Made by a program: the position numbers and the translations under genes. From Lutjanus erythropterus (taxonomy: Eukaryota; Chordata; Actinopteri; Lutjaniformes; Lutjanidae), in assembly GCA_020091685.1 (NCBI GenBank), contig CM034595.1, positions 18,771,564 to 18,835,563 on the forward strand: 64,000 bases of DNA, given 5' to 3'. Positions 13,093-27,308 of this stretch are shown here, piece by piece; the first letter of the stretch is position 1; every line of letters begins with the position of its first letter. Below the pieces are notes generated by a model. It had not been told where the DNA came from. It was given only the letters and a program-made list of their open reading frames with translations, and ran no database searches.

Positions 13093-15101
13093 ATAAACAG
13101 TATATGTTGTATATCATTTTAGTAAAGCCTGGTGCTGCAAAGTTATGGCTGCTCTGTGACAGACAGCAGAAACATCTCATTGGTTGGATTCATATTTATT
13201 TTGGAATTGAATATTTATCATAGCAAGTCCCCAGATACACCCAGACACAGACACCCACGCTTAATTATAGGCCTGGTCACACATCACCATCTGTCATCAC
13301 ATGACCACTGAGAGCAGCATTTGGTAGAATTTATTTTAGTTAGGCTACTGTCATGCTCACAATTTAAAATGACCCCTCTCCTGTGATGTGCATTTTTTTT
13401 TTGTGTGTGTGTGAGGCCTTGTGGTGCTCTACAGGTTTGTGTATCCTATCCATTGCTGTGGAGGGACTGCCTTGATGGAAGACAGCACTCATATCACAGA
13501 GTCAACCCTGTCAGTTCAGCTAATGCACTGACAAGGGGGCTGATTTGGGGTTTTCAAAACATAATGTCAAATAAAGACCTTTGCTGAAACAGTAAAAACA
13601 AATTGCAATCAAGCACAAAGCCCACACTGGCCAGAACAACACAGTTGTATATAATTTTCATATAAGGGAAAAGGAAATCCCACGAGAGAGACAGACAAAA
13701 GAGGACAGAGGGCCAATGGGAAGGAGTTAGAGATGACAGGAAGGGTAAAAGACAGTAAAGGATTGAGGGTGTTCACCTTTACCTCATGGAGGCATATTGC
13801 TATCTCCAAAATTGCTCACCCAGAGGAACATGGTTAAATGCTTCTTTACTTCTGTCTGTTTCACACACACACGCAAATATACACACGTCTGTGCCAACAC
13901 ACACACAAGCCCATACTCAATCACTGTCTCTGTCACACACAGAACTACACATATGAACTCCCACAAAGTCCCCACCCATATACTCACACCCACAACCTTG
14001 TCATTTCCTATGACATCCCCAGCCTCCATTACCTGCATACATTAACAAACCTCTCTGATGTTAAAAATTATACATTCATACATTTGAATAATTCAGATTA
14101 TTTTAAAAGCTGTGCACTCACTCACTCTCTCTTTTTTCCAGATGGAAAGAGAGCTATTTACCTCAAATCGCATTTGAATAAATCTCATAAATCCTTTCAA
14201 AGTTCCCTGGGATAAACCAATCAAATACCCCCAACGCCGGCTGACTGGCCCAATCAAAATTAGCATTCATACTTGCAGCCCTTTTTTATTCAAAAGACAT
14301 CAAATAGCAAATCGAATTGCAGCCTATTTGTGAGGCTTAATTTGTTTGAGATAAGAAAAAGGTGGCTAATAGAGTGAGAGTGAGAAAGAAAACGGGGCAC
14401 TGCTACAGTGCCATAATGTAATTCCAAACCTAACAAAAATATTTGATGGAGTAAACAGTAGGCCTTTGGTTCATAAATGTAGTAGATGATTCTATTTGTT
14501 CAACAAAAGAGAAATATATTATATGTGACAGACAAAATATACATTAGATGGCCAAAGGGTGTGGACGCCCAATTATTGTTGAGATGAAACCTCCTTATCA
14601 CACTCACCACTGGGTGTGTGTGTATGTCAGTGTTGTGTGTGAGAAAGACAGAGAGAAACAATTACAACATGGTCAACAAGAATCAGGAAAGTGGTTTGGA
14701 AAACTGTGTGTCTTTCTGTGTCTCCACTAAACAAAGACATGTTGTGTGTGTCTGTGTATCTTTGTGTGACGGTAGAGTTGAAATGAGCAAGAAACCATAA
14801 AATAAGGATGGAAAACAGTGTTTGTCTACATAAAGGGAACTACAAATTGCTAAACTTGACCAGCAAGAACCGCATATTTGAAAGGTTTAATAACTTAAAC
14901 ATTTGATTTTGACTGTGTCCACCGCAGAGAACAGTGGATAGACAGTGAAACCTCGTTTCTCTCCTCACTCATTACCCATCTCTGTTGTATTCCAGCTGTC
15001 TGTAAATCATGACAGGCGGTAACCTCCAGCTTCCTCTTTCTCTGTTTTGAAAACAACAACTAACTGTCTCTGACACTCGTGTTTCCTGCATTCTAACGGA
15101 T

Positions 15102-15137
15102 CACACACACACCACACACCACACAAACACACACACC
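15102..15137. repeat. (CA)n repeat
   Basis: Short CA-rich array interrupted by CCACACC units. Confidence 0.9.
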
Positions 15138-15982
15138 CGTATCTGACCTCCAAACTGAAGTTCCTGCTTCATGTCCTACAACTATGGTTAATCAAATTTC
15201 AAGTCTATCTGAACATGCAATTTGTTTGAGTGCATGTTGGTTTTCCAACTGCTGGTTTAATTGATTGATTATTTATTTATTAATTTATTAATAAGTTCAT
15301 TTAATGGATACTGTCTGTGGTGTTCATTAAGGCTGTAATTGAATTTTTACTACAACGAGTATTTGTGGCAATGATGAAGAAAAGGCAGCACCGAGGGCAA
15401 ATGTGCACATTACAGGACTATGAGCCACACAACACATTTTTCTCGTAATATCAATTCACCCGGCATACTTTTAACTTTCCTCAAATAAGTGAAAAGGGCA
15501 GGTGTATCTTCACCCTGCACTGTCACCCACATCGCACATGTGGACAAACACACACACACAAGGTTCAAGCAGCTGGTGAGTTTGCCCTTGACTGCCCACC
15601 CCCAGGCACTGCAGTGGCATGGATGCAGCTGTTTTAAAGAGTTCTGGATGGGATTTTAAAAAGCTATGTCCTTGTCAAGGGTATATTCATGTCTCTCACT
15701 ATCCATATATGAACTGAGGCTGTGTTCAGACCAACCATGACACGGCGTTGGCAGCACAGGTGCTGCTAGCAGACAACTCCAGCTAAAAAAGTTGATCTTT
15801 GCTATTGCAATAGCGCAGTTAAACATCTTCTAAGATGTTAACTGATCATATATGTGCCAGCAACCACACTGTATAGAATACCTGGTTCCAAGTAACTTAG
15901 TGCTATTTCTTCACATGGCAGCTGAGACCTCGTCACAAAGGAGGTCAAACTACTGTGCAACCTCAACCCCAACACTGGACTT

Positions 15983-16156
15983 CAGGGATGGGCCAATTTC
16001 AAATAGTCATGAAATTCTAAAAACAAACAAACAAACAAACAAACAAAAAAAACTAGCATCCGGAGGTAACATCTGTGTTACATCTGTAATGAATAGCAAT
16101 CGAATAGTTCCCAGCGAATACTGAATAGCATTTTTAGCTTGAAATGCCCATCCCTC
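15983..16156. mobile_element. MITE, hAT-type (174 bp)
   Basis: Terminal inverted repeats read CAGGGATGGGC at the left and, in reverse complement, GAGGGATGGGC at the right. The flanking 8-mers CTGGACTT (15975-15982) and CTAGACTT (16157-16164) differ at one base, as expected of an old hAT 8-bp target duplication. An AAAC microsatellite (16019-16048) lies inside. It is too short to encode a transposase. Confidence 0.8.
16019..16048. repeat. (AAAC)n microsatellite
   Basis: Tetranucleotide run lying inside the MITE. Confidence 0.95.
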
Positions 16157-17648
16157 CTAGACTTAACAGAATAATATTTTGCTTTCTTGCATTAACACAA
16201 ATGCCTCAAAAGAAACAGAATGTGTAACCCTGTAAGTGGTGCGTTCTTGAGGCATGAATCTCTGGACTTCTGAATCCTGAGTGCCCTGAGCACCTCAAAA
16301 CATAGCCTTCAAGAAGTTCAGAAAATCAATCCTAAAAAATAGGCTCTTGTCAGACAACAATGTGAATTTGCTACTGTGGCATCTGCCACCAAAAAGGCTA
16401 TTATTCATCAACTGACTGCACTGGGTAAGCCCAACAAGTGCTGAGAGGCGCAGCCAGGCTTTTAACCAAATGGGATTCATGTAAAAATGAAGGTAAGTTG
16501 CAAGAACACTGTTGTAAAAGATGCATGTCTAAAGAAGAAGACCATTCTGTAACCGAGAGTTTAGTAGCACCACGAAGAACAAGATCTTCAAAGAAGAAGA
16601 AAGCAATGTGCTAAATACTCTGTGTGGGTAACATAATTGTTTCTCTACAGGCTTTTCCACTTGCCTTAACAGTATGAGAACTGGTTACATTTTAGTAATT
16701 CTATGTATAAGCGCACTGGAGTTATAACATGAAGAACGCACCCACTTCATCTGTCAAGATAAGTCAAGCTGAAATAAAGCGTTTCTTTTTTTAAATCTTC
16801 ATGTCTTTGACAGCTCTCAGGAATGAGCTCTTTGTTTGTATACTGACGCTGAATAAACAAGCTGCATTTGATCAGGATTTAAAACACAGCACTTCTAAAA
16901 CATTCATGGTCAAATTTTCAGGTTGAACTATTTTTAAATTATGTGTGTAAGTAATGGTATGCTAATAGGATGAGACAATTGACCTTAGCTTGTTGTGCAC
17001 TGCAGTACTCCGGGCATGGAGACCCCAAACGCAGCATTTGACATGAATTACGCTAGGAGGTTTGTAATCCAGTGGAGAGAAGAGGAGGGGAGATCATGTG
17101 AGTGAGTTGCAAAGAAAATGAATATGGATTTGAATTCGATTACATGTTTATTTGTGTATTAGTTTCAGTGCCTGGTTATACAGATGTAGTACACAGATTT
17201 TAGATTCAACACCAGACAAATAACTTTCAAAGATTCAACAGAGAACATATTGTATAAATGCCCCGAAAGTAAAATTTGTGCTATCAATGTGCAGGACTTG
17301 CCCTTGACTGACCTGCTTGGGGCTCTAATAGAGACATGGCCTGCTGTGCAGTTGGGGATTCTGAGAGTCTGCTCTTAAGGAACAGATGTCAGGGCACAAC
17401 AGCTGTTCATCTGGCATCAAACTGTAGAAGAACCTAGTTATCCAATATCAGTATCTTTAATTATCCAACAGCAGCACCTCCAGTTCCCCAGCATAGAAAT
17501 CACGTATGTCAGTCAGACTCTTATTATCATTTAGTACCTTTTTTTTTTAAAGAAATGTTTTAAAGGATGCAGCATATAAACATCATACTTCAACGTCATG
17601 TTGTGATTTTTTTTTTGTGTGTGTTTGTGTGTGTGCGTTTCCACTCAC

Positions 17649-17752
17649 CCTGGAAAGACTGCCTGGCTCTCTCCACTAGTTCCTCAATGGGATAGCTGGC
17701 CAGGTCTCCTCTGGCATGCTTTGTCTTACAGTAAGTACACGCATTCAGACAC
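17649..17752 (-). CDS. cdkal1: cdkal1 exon: radical-SAM iron-sulfur cysteine motif
   Basis: This is a 104-nt exon with acceptor TTCTGCTGCGCAG and donor GTGAGTGG. After completing the split glycine it encodes [18 protein letters not shown] and then [16 protein letters not shown], ending with the first base of the next codon (glutamate in relatives). CLNACTYC is the radical-SAM C-x3-C-x2-C signature. Its three cysteines bind the 4Fe-4S cluster that cleaves S-adenosylmethionine. It corresponds to about human residues 214-247 (recalled numbering). This is the exon that identified the locus. The rest of the SAM barrel and the TRAM domain must be encoded to the left of the window, because the intron after this exon is at least 17.6 kb. 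A CA-rich stretch starts about 12 nt inside that intron. Confidence 0.96.
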
Positions 17753-18136
17753 CTGCGCAGCAGAAACAGACAAACAGAGAGGTGGTGTGAGAAAGAGAAA
17801 GCAGTGGATGCTTAAGGAAGAGAGCAGTATTCTTCAAACATCGTCAGTGCACTTCAGGCGAGATACCCCGGATGAAAATTAAAACTATAAAACTGACCAC
17901 AGAAATATAAAAACTTTTTGTATGGTATTATATGTTGCATGCTGAGGCACTCACAAAAATATGAAAATGTGATATGAAAATCTGCAATCTGGGCACAAGG
18001 TTCTGCAGTAACCAGAAATTGGAAAATGCCATGAAAAAGCTGTAATTTGACTTTTTGTTTGTGTACTACACTTGGCTGGCATTAAACTGTGCAACGCAAT
18101 AATTTATTTGTTTTGATGATTCACCTGTGTATTTAT

Positions 18137-18557
18137 TAGAGGCGGGAGAAAAAAATTATTTTAAGTATGGTCATTCCTATTTTTCCGATTATTGAATGGA
18201 TTTTGGGGTTGCTAGGTCAATTTTTTATACATATAAATAACCAGCAATTAGTGTGTTAGCCCAGTTCTCACTGACCCACTGAAGCAAACTAGCATCACAT
18301 TAACTTCACATACTTCACATAAAATGACATATGTGCTCATACTTTCAGGCATATATTTCCTCTGATCTGTGGAAGCTGCTGACTTCCCATCACTAACTTA
18401 ATCTGTTACTCTTCAACAATCCACACTTAAGAGCTACAGCAATCTCGCAATAGACTGTAATATCAAATCACAATACTCGTAAACAATACATATCAAATTG
18501 GCACCAAAGTATCATGAAAGAAACGAATTGGGAGATAAGTGTATCATCCCAGCCCTA
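18137..18557. mobile_element. Probable hAT-type MITE (421 bp)
   Basis: The left end TAGAGGCGGGA and the right end (reverse complement TAGGGCTGGGA) form imperfect terminal repeats. The flanks GTATTTAT and ATATTTAT match at 7 of 8 bases. The terminal TATCATCCCAGCCCTA resembles common fish hAT MITE ends. The body has no coding capacity. Confidence 0.6.
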
Positions 18558-19340
18558 ATATTTATAAAATCATTACAACACAACATCTCAAAATCAACCA
18601 GTCCAACAATTAACAGCATTTTACATGAATCAACTGATCTGCACTGTGGAAATCTGAGGAGAACATTGTGAGTGTTCAGACAAATAGACGAGGCTTTTTA
18701 ATGCTTTAATGAAATCTATTCATGCACACTTTGCCAATAGAGAGGAGTCAGAAGAAGAAAGCCGGGAGTCAAAACTGTCCTTTCTCTCCTAAACTGTTTA
18801 TAAGGACTCCAGCTAGCTCCAAAATAACCGTGGACAGCTGCCTCTCAGACCGAGGCAAGCAGTGGAAAGATTAGACTCAATGCAGTGTTTTGTTTTACAA
18901 AACGTAGAGAAGTTTAATTCAAATTGACCGTGGAAGAGAGGGAGTAAGACTATGAAGCAGAAAAATTAAAATAAGAAACAAAATACACAAAGAAAAGAAG
19001 GAGAAATACCGCTTCACTCCAGATCCAAAAGCATGGCATGGTATCAACTCTAGAGGAGTCTTTGTTTTGGATGAAGGAGACTTTTATTTGATTTGTCTGT
19101 AAATTACTACTGAAAAGAAGAAGGGAGGCTACTGTTAGAAGTACTTTTTGTGTTTACTCCATTAGGATTTCATTTCTGACCTCCAATATGTCAAACTGGG
19201 TTAAAAATACACACTGTCACTGTTAGCACGGCAGTTTCTTTTAACTCGCAATTTCTCTGTTGGCTTACATTTCTGGCAACAATTCTAGTTAGGTGCAGGA
19301 ACATGCTGTTGTGTGAACCCAAGTTAAACACCGTAATTAG

Positions 19341-19343
<3 letters not shown>

Positions 19344-19395
<52 letters not shown>

Positions 19396-19412
19396 TGTGT
19401 GTGTGTGTGTGT
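19344..19412. repeat. (GA)n(GT)n compound microsatellite
   Basis: About 50 bp of GA followed directly by about 19 bp of GT. Confidence 0.97.
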
Positions 19413-20945
19413 TCTTAAGAAAAAATAAGCCCAAACTACTTTCTCTCTCAAAAGAAGTCAGTTGAATCTTACACTGCCAGATTTAGAGTTTTGTTCTTGC
19501 TAAGTGTATACTAACATGTAAAGCAAAAAAAAAAAAAAAATCCCACAAGTAGAATAAAGCATGTCACATGGTGTTTTCATTCAAAGCCACAAAATAACCA
19601 AACTGTGACTAATATGGGACCACAGTCCAGCTGTTCATAAAGAAAACAACAAGGCCATCTATTAAAACAGCACTACTAATGCAAGCTTTTCACACACAAT
19701 AAAGATCAAAAGCTCCAATTCCTCTTTAAAGAAAGTGTCACACACACTCCAGTATCATGGCAACAAACATCTTACTAATAATTAATAACCATCAAATGCT
19801 GTGATGTACGGCAGCTACAGACTAGACTATGAAATCAGACTGTTACAGATAACAAGCGTAAACCCTGTATCTGTCTGTGACAGACTCACAGAGAAACAAG
19901 AGGGATTCCCCAGAAGCTCAACACAAACAGGCCAAAAACACACAACTCTTGCTGGACTGAAAATACAATGGTTAATTGTTGGTAAGTTGGGTCATGTAGA
20001 TTCCATATCAGTCTAGGGGAACAGTCAAAGTACACTGTCTTTAACACTGAAAGATCTTGCCAAGTTAACAAAGTAGTAGAGCGACAGTGTGTTGGTGCAT
20101 CCTCAGAGTTTGAATTCTGTGCTCTGAGAAGAATATGGGTGACACACTACTGTCTGAGCAGTTCAGGCATTTCAAAGAAAATTGCTTCTCAGAATGTGCA
20201 AAGACATTAAAGTGCACAGACAGTGTTACTAAGTCCACATATGAAAATGGTATTGGAGTTTAATTTAAAATGTATTTCTCAGAGATGCATGCTCATTCTA
20301 GCCTTGGATCACATTCAGACACTTCTACACATTCACAGAGGGGAAGTTTTACCACCATCCACAACTACTGGCTACCGAACAGATCAATGAGACCTAGCAA
20401 AGCAGCAATTGCAAGTGGTTATCATTAAAATTTAAAATAAGGAATAAGTCATCTGTTGCTGATTAGGGTCTAAATAGTCTCACAAAAAAACAGGCAATTG
20501 GAAATCTAAATCCAAGACAGTTAAAGAGATGCTGCAAACAAACCTGTGCCTCTCAGATTTTTTTCAAGCACGCACGTTTACCAGATACTATGCTCTCCCC
20601 CCATTCTCCTCAGAAGTTAGCCCACGATGGCCCCCACCCTCCAGTATGACGGCTGCCCTAAAGTCTTTGGATCGGTTTGGCAATAGAGGGCTTTTGTAAA
20701 CTCTCTAATTGTTACCACCCAGTTTTAGCAATGAAAGCAGGGAGATTGTCCTCAGTGAAGTGTTTAGAGACTGACTTGTGAGTCTAGGGCCTAAAGAATA
20801 TCTATTTTTTTAATACTTTTTTTTTTACTGCATTTACCAGCTCACTGAAACAACTACAATATCTGTATAATCATTTTGAAATACAACCATAACGCCAGGA
20901 GCATTTTTTTAATGTCACCATTGAAAAAAAACAAAAGAGAATATA

Positions 20946-20980
20946 GCTATCTATCCATCTATCCATCCATCTCTCCCTCT
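20946..20980. repeat. ATCT/ATCC tetranucleotide repeat
   Basis: Short imperfect run of CTAT and CCAT tetramers. Confidence 0.8.
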
Positions 20981-21419
20981 CAGGGTATTGCTTATCCTAG
21001 TTGAGGGCACTAAAGATGGCAGCTAGGTCACAGGACCTAGCTGTGGAGAAAACACAGACAGATGGGGCCCTGCATGCACATGCACGCACACACACATGCA
21101 CACACCACCAGGGGGTCCATCCATCTTAATGTGATCAGGCCCAGCTGAGTGGATCACACCAACATTAATCTCAAGAGACAGCCAGTGGCCTGCTTGAGTG
21201 TGTGTGATTTTGTGTGTGTGTGCGTGTGTGTTTGCACCGATTATGTGCATGTGTGTTCATGTGCCTGTGTGAGTGTGCGGCTGCTGAACATTTGTCCAGT
21301 ATCACAACAACGCATTAGCAGTTTCGACCTCTCCGTCAGCCTAAACAGACTACGACAACTAGTCAGCACCCTTAGACCGACAGTGACTGAGGGAGAGGAA
21401 CAGCATCACTCTCTCTGAA

Positions 21420-21451
<32 letters not shown>

Positions 21452-21455
21452 ACAT
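21420..21455. repeat. (CA)n microsatellite
   Basis: CA array with one TA interruption. Confidence 0.95.
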
Positions 21456-21803
21456 TTACTGTGTATTCAAGGGTCTTCCCAAAGAGGTTTTAATTAGTGC
21501 TCAATTTTCTTTAATTCCACTCAGGAACAAGGAGAACTTCTGAAGAATTTACACAAATATTTTATTATTCCTGTAAACTAACTTAAGGGCAACATCAACA
21601 ACACTCCAGTGGTGCGAGGGAGAAATACATCTAGAATTAAAACAAAATATTTCTCCTCCGTATCAAGCCGCCATCCTTTCCCTCCTTTGTTTCTGTCCTC
21701 TCCCCCCTCTGTTTCGTCCCAGTTAATTAAACCACAGAGGTAGCTGTTGTACCTGACAACAGTGTAGTTCATCAATGTGTTACAATGAGAGAGGCTACCT
21801 CCC

Positions 21804-21908
<105 letters not shown>

Positions 21909-23029
21909 TATTGTGTGGTTGCAGCCTTGAAAAGGTAACAAAGAAAGGAAAGCCCTGAGGTTCCTCTATACATTTGTAAACCTCCCTTGACACACACAGA
22001 CACACACACACACACAAACTGTATAGTCTCTTCGGTTAGGCTCCCATGTGCAGCATGTTAAAGATACAGACAGGGAGAGAGTTGAGCAGGAAAAGCTTTT
22101 CTCAATGATAAGCATTTAGGGTCTACACATTAATTAGAAAACTGCTCTATGCATAAACAAATTGGACCATGTGTGTATTTACATGAGAGTGTGTGTGATT
22201 GTGTGATTGTGTGTGTGTGTTCATGGGGGTTCATATTGTGAGAGCCTGAAGATGCAATTATGAAAACAAAGCTTAAACTGTGAGGGGAAGTCTGAGCACT
22301 TTGCAAATTATGAGGCGAGATTATTCACTGCAGTTATTGTTGAGACTGGGAGAGGGGTGGAGTGGGTATATGAGCAAACAAAATCTTAAAACTGCTATTA
22401 TATGAGCGAACAAAGCCTCGAGCCTGTAAGTTTACTGTTAGTGTCATCTCAAAGTCAAAGTGGAGGTTGCAAAATAATGTGGAGTCAAGGAACAAAGAAT
22501 GCTGACACAATGGAGTAAAGACCTATTACGAGCAATGAATAGAGGATGATTAGTTATTCAGAGAAAGCTTGGCAGCTAAACCTTATTTACCCTTGATACA
22601 CTTCCACACTGTAAGAGATGGCTGTATTCAAGTTATATAGGAACTCTGCATGCCTCTGATAAAGATACAATTTCTTATTCCCTTTATCTTAAAAAGGCTC
22701 TAATATTAAGCCATGACATGGGATGAGTTGTAGAATTTAACCTTCTTGGCTCTCTTTTAAGCAAAATAATGTTTTAAAGGGATTTGATGGTTGGTATTTG
22801 AAGTGGGGTTGAATGAGGTATTTATCAATAATCAGTGCATTAACTACCATAGATCCAGTCAGCATGCCCCCAGTTTGGGGGAGATAAGCAAGATAAAATT
22901 ACCGCTGTTCATTCATGGAATCTGGTTGGTTTGGAGAGAGCAATATATGGCTGACGATGGAAAGGTAAATCTATGAATCCATTATATAATGAATATAGTG
23001 TACACATTTCAGGTAGGCCTTTTTTTTAG

Positions 23030-23212
23030 GTGGCTAAAATGTGTTTTGCTGCTGACCCTGCCCACAGCAGTACATTGCTGAGCTTCCTATATCGTGGCTC
23101 CTGCTGCTTCCCCAAACTAGAGGCATGCCAACCATCTACTGTAGCTAATACATTGACAATCGCAAGTACACCCCATTTTAAATAATCTGCACTGCCCCTT
23201 TAAGAAAAGACT
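23030..23212. repeat. Probable dispersed repeat
   Basis: The run CCACAGCAGTACATTGCT, then a TGCTGCTTCCCCAAACT block, then TAATCTGCACTGCCCCTTTAAG resembles a dispersed non-coding repeat I associate with teleost genomes. The call rests on memory of the motif, not on visible termini. The family name is unknown. Confidence 0.4.
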
Positions 23213-23366
23213 ATAATAGTTAAAAAAACAAAGATATGAAAAGAAATTCAACTGTGAGTAAAAACTTAACTGATAACTTGCAAACCAGAATATCGCCTTT
23301 TGTCTATATAATGCTAATGCTAATACTAACATGGGACATCATCATGTACAAAAATCTATGAAAGCA

Positions 23367-23368
<2 letters not shown>

Positions 23369-23448
<80 letters not shown>
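23369..23448. repeat. (GT)n microsatellite
   Basis: Eighty bases of uninterrupted GT dinucleotides. Confidence 0.98.
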
Positions 23449-23450
<2 letters not shown>

Positions 23451-24335
23451 TCAGCCAGCTGGGGCCCATTCTTCTCAGTGTTAAATCCATGCTGTGCGTC
23501 TGACTTCTTGAATTCTGTTATTTAGTCTTGTGCTCCCAAATGCTGCACACTGACACAGCTCTGAGTGTGTGTTCTATAAAATATTTAACATGCTGACCTC
23601 TAGATATCCCTAACTACGGCAGCAGCCGGCTTTGTTGTTTTGACTGTAGAAAGACAGCACGTGTATGTGTGAGAGCATGTGCATGTGTGTGAAACCACAA
23701 CCCTATGTCTACGAGAACTGTGAGTCCCAACTTCTTGTTTTGTCTACAGGCAGACCTCCAGACAGCATTTTGACCAGATCAGTCAGCCCATTGTTACTTG
23801 ACAAAACAGTCTGATGTTTGTTTATTATCAACCAACAAAAATACTGATTAAGTCAAGTGGTACAAGATAGGATCTGAGGTTAGACTTGGAGGCTGGCTGA
23901 TTCACTGCTTAGCCAGCTGATTGTCTCACTTGTTGCCTACCTTCATTACTGACTACCTTACTGTGTAACTGACTGACTGATGAAATCATTTGATGTTTGA
24001 CTAGCAAGCTGACTTTACTGATGCACTCATAGATTAGTCTTACCAACTGACTACTTTACTGGTCAAATAGGTAAGTGAATAAGGATATGTGCCGTGTCAA
24101 AGAAATTAATTGAAGGCTTAAAAGACCCTTTACATTCTCCTTGGTGATGTATTTTCTCTGTGATCCAACTCACTGGTTGGTTGTTGCATCACTGAGTACC
24201 TACTTCACAGTAATGATCAAATATATGTTCAGTGGTCTAAATTGTCATGACTATAAAGTGACAGAGTCCAGTGGCAAGATGAAGCGCGAGGTTTCACTAA
24301 CATTCACCAGAAAGCAGGAAAGAGCCACTGCCCAG

Positions 24336-24669
24336 TAGGGGTGTAAATCACAAGTTTCATCACAATACGATATCATATCAGTTCTTTGAAAATGATATGA
24401 TATTTACCAATATCAAAAAGTCTGCAACAATGTGATCTTAATTCTATTCAGCTCAGGGGCCTGCGATCATTATCAGATGATATCATATGTCCATTTAAAA
24501 CATTCAATTACATTTATGGCAACTCTCAAAAAACAGCTAAATTATTACATGACAATTTCATGACTGAACTATTCCAGGCATTTGTGACACAAACATGCCA
24601 TTGGAATTTCAAAATAAAGGTGAATCTTAAATATGGCACTATATCACAATCGATATTTCGATGCAGAGT
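24336..24669. mobile_element. Decayed hAT-like MITE
   Basis: It begins TAGGGGTGTAAATCACAAG, followed by TCACAATACGATATCATATC and a terminal CAATCGATATTTCGATGCA. These are pieces of a fish MITE family rich in ATCGATA-type palindromes. The expected reverse-complement terminus (TTACACCCCTA) is missing, so the right end is truncated or decayed. Confidence 0.5.
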
Positions 24670-25950
24670 TTGTGTCTGCACACATGTACACTGTGTTACT
24701 AATAAACACTCACCATTCTCATCAGTGGCCAAGCAGAACCCTGTGAACTGTTTAACCAGCACCTGCACATGAACAACCTGCATTGTGAATTTACTGTGGA
24801 CTGTATCCTGAATGCCTTTATATTATTTATTCATTATTTGCATTTGCATTCATTATTTTCTGTTTGTTGATATTCAGATAGCAAAATCATTACTGAATAA
24901 TCCAGAATATAATTATGGTGTCTTTTGAACATTAGAAATTATTTATTAAGCTAAATGTTTCAGGGAAAATTAAACGATGTAACTCATATCAAACCTCACG
25001 AATTATCAAGAACAATCAGCCTCACGCGTGAATGAAATGACAATAAAATAAACAGACTCTCCTCCTCTATCTGACTTTTTAAAATCAATAATATAATAAT
25101 AATGGGGAAAGAACAGATCATGAAAAGAAAAATGTTTCTAGTAAATGACAAAAGTTATTGGTGGTGATCTTTAGCAATGAGCAGATCAGCTCTGACAGAA
25201 TCTGAATCTTCATGTACGCATATATCCTCCACTCGCCACAACCCGACTGAATTTTCTCAGATTCAAGGACAGAGCCTGAAAGTGTTTTCTTAACTGTGTG
25301 TTGAGTTTAAGTCTGAGCGTTTTTATTTTAATGATTAGAGAGACTGCCACAGACATTTCCTGCATGCAGAAGAGTCACGGCAGCTCCTGTGCCAAGTGCG
25401 CCATTGTGCAGCACTTCTCTTCTGAGGGAGAGACACTTCCACCCGATATCCATCCACTACTTGCACACCTCATCTCATTCATTGTAGATTTAAGCACCCT
25501 CATATAAAAGTCAAGGCTGTCTTAACTTAAGCAGCAGTGTTTCCTGTTAATATCTAATGTACTGACGCCAACACTGCATATGTACACACACCCCTACAGA
25601 TAAAATGACATGCTTCATGCTTCGGTAGTATGAAGAAAGCTTTCTCTCTGGGTTGATGATTCTGTCTTGATGACTATGGACCATTTACCTCTTGGAAGGA
25701 CACACGTAGGAAACTGGTTTGTGCAAATACTAGACGACGATCAGTTGCGCGTGTGTAAACTGTTTGCCTGTAAACTGTGTTTGCCTGTGGCATACTGGGC
25801 TAATTCAGTTACTCGGGGGTTCTGTAGTGTAATGCCTTGTAATGACACACAATCTCATTTTGTCCAAGGAGACACATCAATCTTTTGGATTTACTGTGGG
25901 GAGCAGAGTCTCTCCTGGTGAGTGAGTAGGAAGAACAGTGGATAGTGTGT

Positions 25951-25960
25951 GTTTGCGCGC

Positions 25961-25996
<36 letters not shown>
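25951..25996. repeat. (GT)n with GCGC lead
   Basis: A GCGCGCGC lead followed by an uninterrupted GT array, alternating pyrimidine-purine throughout the core. Confidence 0.95.
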
Positions 25997-25997
<1 letters not shown>

Positions 25998-26701
25998 AGT
26001 CCTGCATTTGTGTTTGTGTGTTAAGCAGTGGGGAAGAGGGAAATGGAATAATATGTTCAGACCAGTGGAGCTGAAAACTACCCATACATTGGTTTGATAA
26101 ACAGCAGGAAAGGCCACCATGGTACATAGCTAGAAGAGGTGTGGGTATGTGTGTGTGGGTGTGTGTGAGTGAGTGGGAACATGTCTGCATATGATCATGT
26201 GTGTGTTGGGAATGAAATAGAAAAAGAAAATGGGAATTCCTTTGTGGAGGTGTGTGCTTGTGTTGTGTTGTACGTGTGCCAACGTGCAAAATCAAAAGAG
26301 ATGGTGTGTATATTGTGCATCCATGCATCCCCACAATCCTCCGCACATATGTACGTGATCAGAAACCCTTGTGTAAACACCCTTCACTCCTCTGTAACTC
26401 TACATTTCTGAAGCACATCAGCACATTTTCTCCCTCTTTTGCTGCTGCTTCACATGATGCATTTTCACTTCTGCTCCTTGGGGAGAAAAACAACACAGAA
26501 AAGAAAAGATGAGATCATTGACCAACGAACAACAAAATGAAAACGCAGTCAAGTAGAGCAGTGTAACGCCGCTTGTGTATTTGCTTTTAAGATGAGGGAG
26601 AGATATGGAAAAATTATCTGCAGCGAATATCACATGAACCCCAGTGGTGGTGATATTACAGTGTGAATGGGAGTTTCAAGCTGGAGACATTCCTGCTTCA
26701 G

Positions 26702-26702
<1 letters not shown>

Positions 26703-26751
<49 letters not shown>

Positions 26752-26779
26752 TGTGTGTTGTGTGTGTGTGTGCGTGTGT
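26703..26779. repeat. (TG)n microsatellite, interrupted
   Basis: TG array with GG, TT and CG interruptions. Confidence 0.96.
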
Positions 26780-27308
26780 AGGAGAAATAGGAAAAAAAGA
26801 GATTCCTTCTGTGTTTCTCTATGGCATCTCAGGCAAAAACTGATTCCTCACTCTTTCCTAGCCCTTATTCACTTCCCCACTGTTATTGCCAAAGAAATTC
26901 AAATTACAAAAGAGCACATAGGCCTGATTCAATTTGCTTTTAACTCGACTAATGACTTCCCATCTCTCCCTGTTTCTCCCTGTCTTTCTCTGCACCACAC
27001 TCCCCTTTCTCTTTCAAGCAGAGACTTTCATCTGCAAAAACGGCTCCTCTTTTCTTACAGTGACACTACTATTCTTTAGTGATAGTCTTTATTATAAAGT
27101 GTGTCACCAATGAGCTGTGCTGTGTCTTTTTTACCCCGCTGTGTCAAGGCCTCTGGCATCAAAAAACACAATGAGCTGAGTTCGACTAATCTCCAAACAT
27201 AAATTGTTGCAAGGATGGCTAAGAAAAGAATCCAGCAGTGGAGAAAGCTCGGAGGCGTGCTGACTGGGGCAGACAATGTAGATTGCAACTATCAGGTGCT
27301 GAGAACTG

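Larger units (their letters stand above)
1..17648 (-). other. cdkal1: cdkal1 intron after the CxxxCxxC exon (partial)
   Basis: No coding exon was recognised. Apart from the items listed separately (hairpin at 1.6 kb, microsatellites at 6.8-8.7 kb, tandem repeat at 9.4-10.1 kb, A/T-rich tract and TE fragment at 12.7-13.1 kb, MITE at 16.0 kb), it holds unclassified AT-rich sequence. The stretch 3870-4250 is purine-rich. The stretch 14200-14350 is AT-rich with homeodomain-like TAAT/ATTA cores. The short reading frames here are low-complexity or have no recognisable motif. Confidence 0.85.

Noticed and set aside
1..17648. Next downstream cdkal1 exon (VCEIWLTSEDTG region)
   Set aside because: I searched for the reverse-complement pattern of its conserved codons and found no match, so it is taken to lie outside the window.
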